Assembly (NCBI GenBank): GCA_046732255.1
Contig: JBKPMR010000051.1
Coordinates: 23,151 to 87,150, forward strand
DNA length: 64,000 nucleotides
Direction of reading: 5' to 3'
Source of the DNA: DATBLE01 sp046732255
GTDB lineage: Bacteria; Actinomycetota; Thermoleophilia; Gaiellales; Gaiellaceae
This document shows, one piece after another, positions 17,655 through 25,709 of this stretch (positions are counted from its first letter, which is position 1; every line of letters begins with the position of its first letter). Made by a program: the position numbers and the translations under genes. A model generated the notes under the pieces. That model was not told the origin of the DNA. It saw only the letters and a list, made by a program, of their open reading frames with translations, and made no database searches.

Positions 17655-17687
17655 GCCGCGCCCGCCCATGTCGGTCGCGGCGACGAA
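17655..17687 (-). repeat. Dispersed repeat family C, copy 1 (minus orientation)
   Basis: Part of the 149-bp gap between the FHA and cupin genes. On the minus strand it reads TTTCGTCGCCGCGACCGACA followed by TGGGCGGGCGCGGC. Copies 2 (18264) and 3 (59514) share most of this. Downstream on the same strand is a GAGCGAGCG-rich stretch, with a comparable stretch after copy 3. With copy 2 it flanks the cupin gene in inverted orientation. Confidence 0.65.
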
Positions 17688-17716
17688 AGAAACAGGTCGG
17701 CACGTAGACTCGAGCT

Positions 17717-18256
17717 GTGTCCGAGGCGCGGCTCGAAGACGGGGGCTCAGGGCTTGCACCGGCCGAGGACGGCTGGTTCGTCGTCAACGTACGCGAAGCC
17801 GAATGGTGGACGTCGAAGACCTTCGGCTCGGCGTGCCGCTTCGAGAGCAACGACGCCTTCTTCCAGCAGTTCGGCGTGAACCTCAGAGTCTTGGAGCCCG
17901 GCAAGCCGAACTGCCTCTACCACTCCGAGAACCAACAGGAGGCGTTCCTCGTCCTGTCCGGTAAGTGCCGCGTGCTGGTCGAGGGGCAAGAGCGACTCCT
18001 CCACACGTGGGACTTCTTCCACTGCCCCGCCGGAACACAGCACGTGTTCGTGGGCGCCGGCGATGGGCCGTGCGTGATCCTGATGGCCGGTGCGCGCACC
18101 CCGGACGAGCGGCTGCTTTACCCGGTATCCGAGCTTGCGGCCGGATACGGCGCGAGCGCCGAGGAGGAGACGCCTGATCCGACACAGGCGTACGCGACGT
18201 TCGAACGCCCGGAGCGCAAACGGCCCGAGTACTGGGACCGCCTCCCCTGGGCCTGA
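17717..18256 (+). CDS. Cupin domain protein
   Basis: 179 residues from a GTG start. Cupin motif 1 is visible as LYHSENQQEAFLVLSGKCRVLVEG and motif 2 as DFFHCPAGTQHVFVGAG, with His and Glu metal-ligand candidates. The C-terminal tail (EEETPDPTQAYATFERPERKRPEYW) is charged. Single-domain cupins of this type include sugar isomerases, dioxygenases and small-molecule-binding proteins; nothing here selects one. It stands alone, bracketed by inverted copies of repeat family C. Confidence 0.85.
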   Translation: MSEARLEDGGSGLAPAEDGWFVVNVREAEWWTSKTFGSACRFESNDAFFQQFGVNLRVLEPGKPNCLYHSENQQEAFLVLSGKCRVLVEGQERLLHTWDFFHCPAGTQHVFVGAGDGPCVILMAGARTPDERLLYPVSELAAGYGASAEEETPDPTQAYATFERPERKRPEYWDRLPWA

Positions 18257-18263
18257 GTCCTAG

Positions 18264-18300
18264 TTCCGTCGCCGCGACCGACCTGGCGGTTGCGGCACAC
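18264..18300 (+). repeat. Dispersed repeat family C, copy 2
   Basis: It starts 7 bp after the cupin stop and reads CCGTCGCCGCGACCGAC then CTGGCGGTTGCGGCACAC. It matches copy 1 (inverted, 17655) and copy 3 (59514) except for a few substitutions. With copy 1 it forms inverted flanks about 600 bp apart around the cupin gene. Confidence 0.6.
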
Positions 18301-18328
18301 AACCGCGCGCCGCTCGGCGTACACCTCA

Positions 18329-18971
18329 AACCCGGTCGGCGCCACCAATGTGGTCGAGAATGGCCTCGGTGATCCTTCGACGATCACCGACTTCAACGGC
18401 TTCATCGGCCTTCGTGACTTCGCTGGCGGGGTGGGGAAGGATCAGTCGGGCACGACCCCTGTACTGGGCCGCAGACATCCGGTTTATGGACGGCGAATAC
18501 GTCGGCACCGATGGACGGCACAGGCAGGGAGCATTCGCCTTCGTCTGACTTGACATCTTCGAGGACGTGGGTCTCACGTCCCAGGTGCAGGACTTCAATC
18601 CAGGCATCACCGAAAACGGTGTCTTCTGGACGGTGGCGATCGACCGGGGCAGCGTGAAGGTCAACCTCGGGAAAGGGTCGGCGTCGCTGGACGTGGCGGA
18701 CCTCGACGTCGAGGACTACGGCACCGTCGTCAACGCGCTGCAGGACGGCCCCTCGGTGGAAGCAAGCGTGTCATTCGATGTCAGCTGGAGCGGCGTCGAC
18801 GAGCGGGTGAAGATCCGCAACAAGGACAGCGGCTTCGCCGGCGAGTACATCCACAACGAGGCGACACTCAGCTGGTCGGCCAGCGAGTCAGGGTTCAGCT
18901 TCGTCTCCGACCCGCTTGACAGCGACTTCGCCGAGATCGGCCACGAGCGAGTCGGCGTCTTCTTCCGTTAG
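18329..18971 (+). pseudogene. Broken gene for a secreted/hypothetical protein (frameshift plus stop)
   Basis: Coding-like sequence runs through two frames. The first part (NPVGATNVVENG to DFNGFIGLRDFAGGVGKDQSG) is in one frame. From about 18450 it continues in another (LYWAADIRFMDGEYVGTDG, HRQGAFAFV), meets an in-frame TGA at 18546-18548, and resumes in the same frame (LDIFEDVGLTSQVQDFNPGI to the stop at 18969). The pieces read as one protein of roughly 210 residues with a beta-rich C-terminus. I recognise it only as a hypothetical secreted type. Decay is likelier than recoding, but a sequencing indel could explain the frameshift. Confidence 0.65.
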
Positions 18972-18991
18972 GGAAGGAATTGCGCGGTCAA

Positions 18992-19023
18992 TCGGCTGCC
19001 GGAGAGATCCTCCCGGCAGCCGA
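18992..19023. terminator. Stem-loop between convergent genes
   Basis: An 11-bp perfect stem (TCGGCTGCCGG / CCGGCAGCCGA) with a 10-nt loop lies between the broken gene and the convergent PfpI-like gene. It has no T-tract on either side, so it is at best a non-canonical bidirectional terminator. Confidence 0.4.
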
Positions 19024-19070
19024 CTGGCACGCGCGCTGACCCGCGCGCCTGGTCGGCGCGGAGCACGCGT

Positions 19071-19655
19071 CTAGACCGGAGGCTCGGGGTCGTACTGGAT
19101 GTAGCGGCGCACCTCACGGGCGCGCTCGACCGAGTGGAGCCGCGCGACGAGGTGGAGGGCCATGTCGATCCCGGCCGAGACGCCGGCGGCGGTGACGACG
19201 TCGCCGTCGTCGACGAAGCGCTCGTCGCCTCGGACGTCGATGTCCCGGCCGAGCGAGGCGAGCAACTCGAGCTGCGCCCAGTACGTCGTCGCCGCACGGC
19301 CGTCGAGAAGGCCGGCGTCGGCGTAGACGAGCGAGCCGGTGCAGACGCTGGTCATGAGCGTCCCCGCGCCGGCGAGCCCGCGCAGCCGCTCGCGCACCCG
19401 CTCGTCTCCGAGCTGAGGGCGGGTGCCCATCCCGCCCGGGTAGACGAGCACGTCCAGCCGCCCGGCGGTCTCCCACGTCGCGTCGGGCAGGACCCGCAAT
19501 CCCTTGGCGCATCGGACCGGATCGAGCGTGTCTGCGATGGTCAAGACCTCGACTCCGTCCTCGGGCCACTGGGTCGCCCAGGCTCCGAGCACCTCCCACG
19601 GCCCGGCGAAGTCCAGCTCCTCCGCATCCGCGAACAGCGCGATCCCGATCCGCAC
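19071..19655 (-). CDS. DJ-1/PfpI family protein (class I glutamine amidotransferase-like)
   Basis: About 194 residues from GTG 19655. It opens VRIGIALFADAEELDFAGPWEVLG, the signature of the GATase1-AraC-like branch. The nucleophile elbow SVCTGSLVYADAGLLDGR carries the conserved Cys, and TTYW and VTAAGVSAGIDMALHLV follow as in the N-terminal domain of GlxA-type regulators. It lacks the AraC DNA-binding domain, so it is a stand-alone member, related to isonitrile hydratase-like proteins. It is divergent from rfbA (19-bp gap). Confidence 0.85.
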   Translation of the reverse strand: MRIGIALFADAEELDFAGPWEVLGAWATQWPEDGVEVLTIADTLDPVRCAKGLRVLPDATWETAGRLDVLVYPGGMGTRPQLGDERVRERLRGLAGAGTLMTSVCTGSLVYADAGLLDGRAATTYWAQLELLASLGRDIDVRGDERFVDDGDVVTAAGVSAGIDMALHLVARLHSVERAREVRRYIQYDPEPPV

Positions 19656-19674
19656 GTCGATAGCATCGCATCCC

Positions 19675-20418
19675 GTGAAAGGTGTGATCCTTGCCGGAGG
19701 GACCGGGTCGCGGCTGCACCCGCTGACCCGGATCACGAACAAGCACTTGCTTCCGATCGGCGATCGCCCCATGGTCGCCTACGCGATCGAGGCGCTCGTC
19801 CGCGCCCGGATCAGCGAGTTGATGCTCGTCACCGGCGGGACGCACGCGGGGGAGTTCTTCCGACTGCTCGGCAACGGGCACGACTACGGGCTCGGACTGC
19901 TGACGTACGGCTACCAGGAGAACCCCGGTGGGATCGCCGAGGCGCTGAAGCTGGCCGAACGGTTCGTCGACCGGGACCGCGTGTGCGTGATGCTCGCCGA
20001 CAACATCTTCGAGCGATCGTTCCGCCCGTCGGCCGAGCGCTTTGCCGAGCAGGGCCGTGGCGCGCGGATCCTGCTCTCGCGCCAGTACGACCCGGACCAC
20101 CTGCGTCACCTGGGCGTGCCGGAGCTGGACGGCGACAGTCGGATCTCCCGGATCGTGGAGAAGCCGGAGCAGCCGCCGAGCGAGTACGCCGTCACCGGCG
20201 TGTACTTCTACGACGAAACGGTCTGGGACGTGTTGCCCACGCTCGTCCCGTCCGGGCGCGGCGAGCTCGAGATCACCGACGTGAACAACTGGTACGTCGA
20301 GCAGCGGACGATGGAGTACGACGTGCTCGATGGCTTCTGGGGTGACGCCGGCGAGTCGATCGACGCCTACTACGTCGCCAACGACTTCGTCCGCGCCAAC
20401 GGCGCCAACCACGACTGA
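19675..20418 (+). CDS. rfbA: Glucose-1-phosphate thymidylyltransferase-like nucleotidyltransferase
   Basis: 247 residues from GTG 19675. The N-terminal pyrophosphorylase signature is VILAGGTGSRLHPLTRITNKHLLPIGDRPM; further motifs are MLADNIFE (metal-binding Asp), VEKPEQPPSEYAVTGVYFYD and ELEITDVNNWYV. It makes dTDP-glucose, the first step to dTDP-L-rhamnose. It is shorter than the usual ~290 residues and lacks the C-terminal extension, like archaeal/actinobacterial RmlA variants. The stop overlaps the rfbC ATG by one base. Confidence 0.9.
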   Translation: MKGVILAGGTGSRLHPLTRITNKHLLPIGDRPMVAYAIEALVRARISELMLVTGGTHAGEFFRLLGNGHDYGLGLLTYGYQENPGGIAEALKLAERFVDRDRVCVMLADNIFERSFRPSAERFAEQGRGARILLSRQYDPDHLRHLGVPELDGDSRISRIVEKPEQPPSEYAVTGVYFYDETVWDVLPTLVPSGRGELEITDVNNWYVEQRTMEYDVLDGFWGDAGESIDAYYVANDFVRANGANHD

Positions 20419-20888
20419 TGCCCGGCCCCGACGGCATCGTCCGCATCCCGCTCCAGCGCTACGAGGACGAGCGCGGCTGGCTGATGGAGATCCGCCGCGA
20501 GAGCACGCTCCCGAAGCCGACCCGCCAGACCAACGTCTCGTTCTCGCGCGCCGGCGTGATCCGCGGCCTCCACTACCACGAGCGCGGCCAGGACGACCTC
20601 TTCTGCTGCCTGCGCGGCACGGCGCGGGTCGTCGTACTCGACCGGACGAGCGGCGAGGTGTTCACGGAAGACATCGGCGAGGACAACCCCGTCGCCCTGT
20701 ACATCCCCGGCCGCCACGCGCACGGATTCGAGGCGCTGACCGATCTCGTCTTCTGTTACCACGTCACGGAGGAGTACGATCCGGCGAATCCCGACGAGCA
20801 CGGCATCTCCTGGGACGACCCGCGCGTCCGGCACGTCTGGAGCACCTCATCTCCGATTCTTTCCGTGAGAGATACGGCCGCGTCCTGA
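20418..20888 (+). CDS. rfbC: dTDP-4-dehydrorhamnose 3,5-epimerase-related protein
   Basis: 156 residues. RmlC cupin features: YEDERGWLMEI, the catalytic-His strand GVIRGLHYHERGQDDLFCCLRGTARVVVLD, IPGRHAHGFEAL and VTEEYDPANPDEHGISWDDPRV, ending in the family's WSTSSPILS tail. It epimerises C3 and C5 of dTDP-4-keto-6-deoxyglucose. Length is slightly below the typical 180. It is linked to rfbA by an ATG overlap, and its TGA sits inside a CTGA sequence that may start rfbD. Confidence 0.88.
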   Translation: MPGPDGIVRIPLQRYEDERGWLMEIRRESTLPKPTRQTNVSFSRAGVIRGLHYHERGQDDLFCCLRGTARVVVLDRTSGEVFTEDIGEDNPVALYIPGRHAHGFEALTDLVFCYHVTEEYDPANPDEHGISWDDPRVRHVWSTSSPILSVRDTAAS

Positions 20889-21646
20889 TCACGGGCGCCC
20901 ACGGGCAGCTCGGAACCGCACTCGCGGAGGCGTTCCCCGACGCACATGCGCTCGGCCGGCTGGAGCTCGACGTCGCCCGCGAGTCGCCGGAGGGCTACGA
21001 CCTCGTCCTGCACGCGGCCGCCTGGACGAACGTCGACGGCGCGGAGACCGAGCCGGCCGGCGCCGAAGCCGTGAACGTCGGCGGGACGCGGAACGTCGTC
21101 GCCGGCGGCGCGCCGGTCGTCTACTTCTCGACCGACTACGTCTTCGACGGGACGAAGCACGAGCCGTACGTCGAGTCCGACGAGCCGCGGCCGCAGTCGG
21201 TCTACGGCCGGACGAAGCTGGCGGGCGAGCGGGAGGTACAGACCGGCTGGATCGTCCGCACCTCCTGGCTCTTCGGGTGGACGAGCCACAACTTCGTCCG
21301 CACGATGCTTCGGCTCGGCGCCGAGCGGGACGAGGTCGCGGTCGTCGACGACCAGCGTGGCTGCCCCACGTACGTCGGCCACCTCGCCGCGGCTACGCGC
21401 GAGCTCGTGGCGCTGCCTGCGGGGCTGTACCACGTCGCCGCCGGCGGCGACTGCAGCTGGGCCGAGTTCGCCGAGGCGATCTTCGACGAGGCGGGTCTCG
21501 CCTGCCGGGTTCGCCCGATCACCACCGCCGAGTTCGGCGCCCCCGCTCCGCGGCCCGCGTACTCCGTGCTCCGCTCCGAGCGCGGCGCGCCCGAGCTCCC
21601 GCACTGGCGCGAGGGCCTGCGTGACTGCCTGAGCCGAATGGCTTAG
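20885..21646 (+). CDS. rfbD: dTDP-4-dehydrorhamnose reductase (start codon unusual)
   Basis: About 253 residues if read from CTG 20885. Extended SDR features: ITGAHGQLGTALAEAFP, VLHAAAWTNVDGAETEP, STDYVFDGTKHEPYVESD, catalytic VYGRTKLAGE and RTSWLFG. It reduces the 4-keto group to give dTDP-L-rhamnose. No ATG, GTG or TTG lies in frame near the expected N-terminus; the frame is open far upstream through rfbC. A CTG overlapping the rfbC stop as CTGA is one start option but trims the first beta strand (RVLITG in full). A slightly upstream non-canonical start or a -1/+1 event from rfbC is also possible. Confidence 0.85.
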   Translation: MITGAHGQLGTALAEAFPDAHALGRLELDVARESPEGYDLVLHAAAWTNVDGAETEPAGAEAVNVGGTRNVVAGGAPVVYFSTDYVFDGTKHEPYVESDEPRPQSVYGRTKLAGEREVQTGWIVRTSWLFGWTSHNFVRTMLRLGAERDEVAVVDDQRGCPTYVGHLAAATRELVALPAGLYHVAAGGDCSWAEFAEAIFDEAGLACRVRPITTAEFGAPAPRPAYSVLRSERGAPELPHWREGLRDCLSRMA

Positions 21647-21655
21647 CCTCTGCGC

Positions 21656-24655
21656 GTGCCGATCTGCACGAGCTGCGGGCATGAGAGCGCGGATGGATTC
21701 GCGTTCTGCCCCCACTGCGGAACGCCGCTCGCCCGGCCCGAGGCGAGCGGTGAGCAGCGGAAGGTCGTCACCGTGCTGTTCTGCGACGTGACGGGCTCGA
21801 CCGAGCTCGGCGAGCAGCTCGACGCCGAGGCGCTGCGAAACCTGCTCGGACGGTACTTCGAGCGGATGAAGGCGATCGTCGAGCGCCACGGCGGCACGGT
21901 GGAGAAGTTCATCGGCGACGCGGTGATGGCCGTGTTCGGCGTGCCGGTCGTCCACGAGGACGACGCGCTCCGAGCGCTCAGGTCGGCAGTCGAGATGCGC
22001 GACGCGCTCCCCGAGCTCGGCGTCCAGGGCCGGATCGGCGTCAGGACCGGCGAGGTTGTGACCGGCACGGACGAACGACTGGTGATGGGAGACGCCGTCA
22101 ACGTGGCCGCGCGGCTGGAGCAGGCGGCAGCCCCCGGCGAGATCCTGATCGGCGAGGAGACGTATCGGCTGGCCCGCGAGGCGGTCGAGGTCGAGAGTGT
22201 CGGCGCTCTCAACCTGAAGGGGAAGGCCGAGCCGGTCCCGGCTTACCGCCTGTTGTTGGTGCGCGACGCCGAGGACCTCGCGCGCGGTTTCGGGGCGCCG
22301 ATGGTCGGCCGGGAGCGCGAGCGGCGCGTCCTGGCGGACGCCTGGGAGCGGGTGGTCTCCGAGCGCGCGTGCCATCTGGTCACCCTGATCGGGGCGGCCG
22401 GGGTCGGCAAGTCGCGCCTGGCGGCCGAGTTCCTCGCCTCGCTGACCGGGGTCCTCGTCGTTCGCGGCCGCTGCCTCCCGTACGGCGAGGGGATCACGTA
22501 CTGGCCGGTCGTCGAAGTCGTCAAGGGGCTTCCCGAGGCGACGCTCGACCCTGCTGCGGCCCGGACGATCCAGGCGCTCGTCGGCGAGCGGGAGACCGTC
22601 ACCTCGAGCGAGGAGATCGCCTGGGCGTTCCGCAAGCTGCTGGAGTCGGTTGCGGCCGAGACTCCGCTGGTGTGCGTGTTCGACGACGTGCAGTGGGGGG
22701 AGGAGACGTTCCTCGATCTCGTCGACCACGTCGCCGTCCTCTCTCGCGATGCGCCGATCCTGCTCCTGTGCATGGCGAGGCCCGATCTGCTCGACCGCCG
22801 CGCCGGGTGGGCGAGCGGGAAGTTCAATGCCGCCAACGTCCTCCTGGACCCGCTCGGCCCGGCCGAGACGGACAGCCTGATCGACAGCCTCGCGAGCGTC
22901 GACGAGGAGCTGCGCGAGCGTATTCGCGACGCCGCCGAGGGCAATCCGCTGTTCGTCGAGGAGATGGTCGCGATGGTTCGGGACTCGTCCAACGGCGACG
23001 TGACCGTCCCGCCGACGATCCACGCGCTGCTGGCGGCTCGCCTGGACCAGCTCGACGTCACGGAGCGGAGCGTGCTGCAGCGGGGCGCCGTCGAGGGACG
23101 GGTTTTCCATCGCGGCACCATCCAGGCGCTGACCCCCGAGGAGCCCGAGGCGGTTGCCCGGCTGACGGCTCTCGTACGGAAGGAGCTCGTGCGCCCCGAC
23201 CGGCCGCAACTTCCCGGGGAGGACGCGTTTCGCTTCCGCCATCTGCTCCTCCGCGACGCCGCCTACGGAGCCCTGCCCAAGTCGACGCGCGCCGACCTCC
23301 ACGAGCGCTTTGCCGGGTGGCTGGCGCACCACGGGTCCGGGCTCGTCGAGCTCGACGAGATCCTCGGCTACCACCTCGAGCAGGCTGCCCAGTACCGCGT
23401 CGAGCTCGGCTCTGCCGATCTCGAGCTGAGCGCGCGGGCGGCAGAGCCGCTCGCGGCGGCGGGCCGCCGAGCCGCGCTTCGCGGTGACGTGAACGCGACC
23501 GTGAACCTCCTGGAGCGCGCGCTCCGGCTGCAGTCGGATGCCGTGCACGACCTCCCGCTGGAGCTCGATCTCGCCGATGCGCTGTTCCTGTCCGGCCGCC
23601 TGGCCGACGCCGAGGCGCTGCTGGGTAAGGCCGCGGATCGGGCGGAGGCCGGCGGCGATGCTCGCGCCGCACTCCTCGCGCGGGTTGTCCGCGGACAGTT
23701 TGCGTTCCAGATCGACCCGGGCGGAAAGGGCGCAGAGCTCCGGGCGCTGGCCGAGGAGGCGCTCCCGGTGTTCGAAGAGGCAGGGGACCAGCGCGGCCTG
23801 ATGTACACCTGGATCGCGATCGGGCACGTGGAGCACGTCCGCTGCCAGTTCGACGTGCGAAACGCCGCCTTCCGGCGGGCGCTCGATGCCGCGGACCGGC
23901 TCGGCGACGAACGGTCGGCGCAGACCCTGGTCGGCGCGATCGGTCCCGGCTACCTGTTCGGTGCGGACGCGGTCGCGGACGGGTTGCGCTGGTGCGCGTC
24001 GCTCCAGCCCGAGCAGGCGGCGCGCCCGGCCCAGCTGGGGGTGCGGGCGTGTCTCGACGCGATGGAGGGACGGTTCGACGATGCCCGCGTGCTCCTGCTC
24101 GAGATGCGCGTCCGCTACGAGGAGCTCGGGCAGAGCGTACGGACGATCCTCCAGCGCTGGTACTCCGCATACGTTGAGACGCGCGCCGGCAATCCGCAGG
24201 GGGCGGAGCAGGTGCTGCGGGAGTCGTGCGAGCTCCTCGAGCAAATGGGCGATCGAGGCTGGCTGTCCACCTACGCGGCGAACCTCGGCCACGTCCTCTG
24301 CGCTCTGGGCAAGTACGAGGAAGCCGAGGAGTGGGGGGCGAAGAGCAGGGAGCTGGGTGGAAGCGACGACATCGTCACCCAGATGCTCTGGCGCCAGGTG
24401 CTGGCGAGGGTGTACGCCCACCGAGGCGAGCCGGCCGAAGCCGAACGGCTCGCCCTGGAAGCGGTGGCCCACGGCGACCAGACCGACATGCTGGTCAACC
24501 GCGCCGTCGCGCACCTGGATCTCGCGGAGGTTCTCGAGCCGACGGCACGTGGAGAAGCGGCCGCGCACGCGCGGACCTCGCTCGAGCTCTTCGAGCAAAA
24601 GGGCGACCTGCCGATGGCCGAGCAGGCGCGGGCGCGGCTGGAACGGCTGCTCTAG
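21656..24655 (+). CDS. Class III adenylate/guanylate cyclase fused to AAA ATPase and TPR region
   Basis: 999 residues from GTG 21656. Order: an N-terminal zinc ribbon with two CxxC pairs (CTSCGHESADGFAFCPHCG); a class III cyclase domain (residues ~38-200) with metal-binding Asp in VLFCDVTGSTEL and a second in KFIGDAVMAVFG; a STAND/AAA-type ATPase with Walker A GAAGVGKSRLA near 246 and Walker B-like VFDDVQWGEE near 340; then ~500 residues of helical TPR-like repeats. This is a common actinobacterial signalling architecture whose trigger is unknown. It lies between rfbD (9 bp) and rfbB (12 bp). Confidence 0.9.
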   Translation: MPICTSCGHESADGFAFCPHCGTPLARPEASGEQRKVVTVLFCDVTGSTELGEQLDAEALRNLLGRYFERMKAIVERHGGTVEKFIGDAVMAVFGVPVVHEDDALRALRSAVEMRDALPELGVQGRIGVRTGEVVTGTDERLVMGDAVNVAARLEQAAAPGEILIGEETYRLAREAVEVESVGALNLKGKAEPVPAYRLLLVRDAEDLARGFGAPMVGRERERRVLADAWERVVSERACHLVTLIGAAGVGKSRLAAEFLASLTGVLVVRGRCLPYGEGITYWPVVEVVKGLPEATLDPAAARTIQALVGERETVTSSEEIAWAFRKLLESVAAETPLVCVFDDVQWGEETFLDLVDHVAVLSRDAPILLLCMARPDLLDRRAGWASGKFNAANVLLDPLGPAETDSLIDSLASVDEELRERIRDAAEGNPLFVEEMVAMVRDSSNGDVTVPPTIHALLAARLDQLDVTERSVLQRGAVEGRVFHRGTIQALTPEEPEAVARLTALVRKELVRPDRPQLPGEDAFRFRHLLLRDAAYGALPKSTRADLHERFAGWLAHHGSGLVELDEILGYHLEQAAQYRVELGSADLELSARAAEPLAAAGRRAALRGDVNATVNLLERALRLQSDAVHDLPLELDLADALFLSGRLADAEALLGKAADRAEAGGDARAALLARVVRGQFAFQIDPGGKGAELRALAEEALPVFEEAGDQRGLMYTWIAIGHVEHVRCQFDVRNAAFRRALDAADRLGDERSAQTLVGAIGPGYLFGADAVADGLRWCASLQPEQAARPAQLGVRACLDAMEGRFDDARVLLLEMRVRYEELGQSVRTILQRWYSAYVETRAGNPQGAEQVLRESCELLEQMGDRGWLSTYAANLGHVLCALGKYEEAEEWGAKSRELGGSDDIVTQMLWRQVLARVYAHRGEPAEAERLALEAVAHGDQTDMLVNRAVAHLDLAEVLEPTARGEAAAHARTSLELFEQKGDLPMAEQARARLERLL

Positions 24656-24667
24656 TCTTCTTCGGCG

Positions 24668-25654
24668 ATGCGCGTGCTCGTCACCGGCGGCGCCGGGTTC
24701 ATCGGCTCCCACTTCGCCAAGCGGCTCGCCGCCGCTGGGCACGAGGTGGTCGTCCTCGACAAGCTGACGTACTCGGGCAACCGGGCGAACCTCGAGGGCG
24801 CCGACGTCGAGCTCGTCGTCGGCGACATCTGCGCGGCAGACGTCGTCGCCGAGGCCGGTTCCGGCTGCGACGCCGTGGTCAACTTCGCCGCCGAGACGCA
24901 CGTCGACCGTTCGATCCTCGGTGCGGCCGAGTTCATCGAGACCGACGTGCTCGGGTCGTACGTGCTCGCCGGCTGGGCCAGGACCGCCGGTGCGCGGCTC
25001 GTGCAGGTCTCGACGGACGAGGTCTACGGCGACATCCCGGAGGGGCAGCGCTCGACCGAGGGCGATCCGCTGCGTCCGTCGAGCCCGTACTCGGCGTCGA
25101 AGGCAGGCGGCGACCTCCAGGTGCTGGCCGCGGTGCGCACGTTCGGGATCGACGCGTGCGTCACGCGCGGCGCGAACACGTTCGGGCCGAACCAGTATCC
25201 GGAGAAGCTCATCCCGCTGTTCGTGACGAACGCGCTCGACGGCGAGCCCCTGCCCGTCTACGGCGACGGCAGGCAGCGGCGGGAGTGGCTGCACGTCGAG
25301 GACCATTGTGCCGCGGTCGAGCTCGTCCTCCACCAGGGCCGGTCCGGCGAGGTCTACAACGTCGGCGGCGAGGAGCACGAGAACCTGGAGATCACGGGCC
25401 GCATCCTGGAGCTGACCGGCGCCGACGAGGAGCTCGTCCGGCATGTCGAGGACCGGGCGGGACACGACCGCCGGTACGCGCTCGACGACTCGAAGCTCCG
25501 CGGCCTCGGCTGGACGCCGCAGCACTCGCTCGGCGAGACCGGCCTCACCGACACGGTCGCCTGGTACCGCGACAACCGCGCCTGGTGGCAGCCGATCAAG
25601 AGCGGCGAGTACCAGCGCTACTACGAAGAGCAGTACGGCGCGCGGCTCAGTTAA
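24668..25654 (+). CDS. rfbB: dTDP-glucose 4,6-dehydratase
   Basis: 328 residues from ATG. Extended SDR: the NAD-binding start MRVLVTGGAGFIGSHFAKRL, VVNFAAETHVDRSIL, the STDEVYGDIPEG segment (active-site Thr-Asp-Glu), YSASKAGGD (Tyr-Lys pair), RGANTFGPNQYPEKLIPLF and GDGRQRREWLHVEDH. It converts dTDP-glucose to dTDP-4-keto-6-deoxyglucose, the second step of the rhamnose pathway, completing rfbA/C/D. It is separated from them by the cyclase gene but on the same strand with short gaps, so probably in one transcription unit. Confidence 0.95.
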   Translation: MRVLVTGGAGFIGSHFAKRLAAAGHEVVVLDKLTYSGNRANLEGADVELVVGDICAADVVAEAGSGCDAVVNFAAETHVDRSILGAAEFIETDVLGSYVLAGWARTAGARLVQVSTDEVYGDIPEGQRSTEGDPLRPSSPYSASKAGGDLQVLAAVRTFGIDACVTRGANTFGPNQYPEKLIPLFVTNALDGEPLPVYGDGRQRREWLHVEDHCAAVELVLHQGRSGEVYNVGGEEHENLEITGRILELTGADEELVRHVEDRAGHDRRYALDDSKLRGLGWTPQHSLGETGLTDTVAWYRDNRAWWQPIKSGEYQRYYEEQYGARLS

Positions 25655-25709
25655 ATCCCTGTAAACCGACGGGACGTCAGCTAGCCTGAGGTGCCGGCCC
25701 GCCGCCTCG

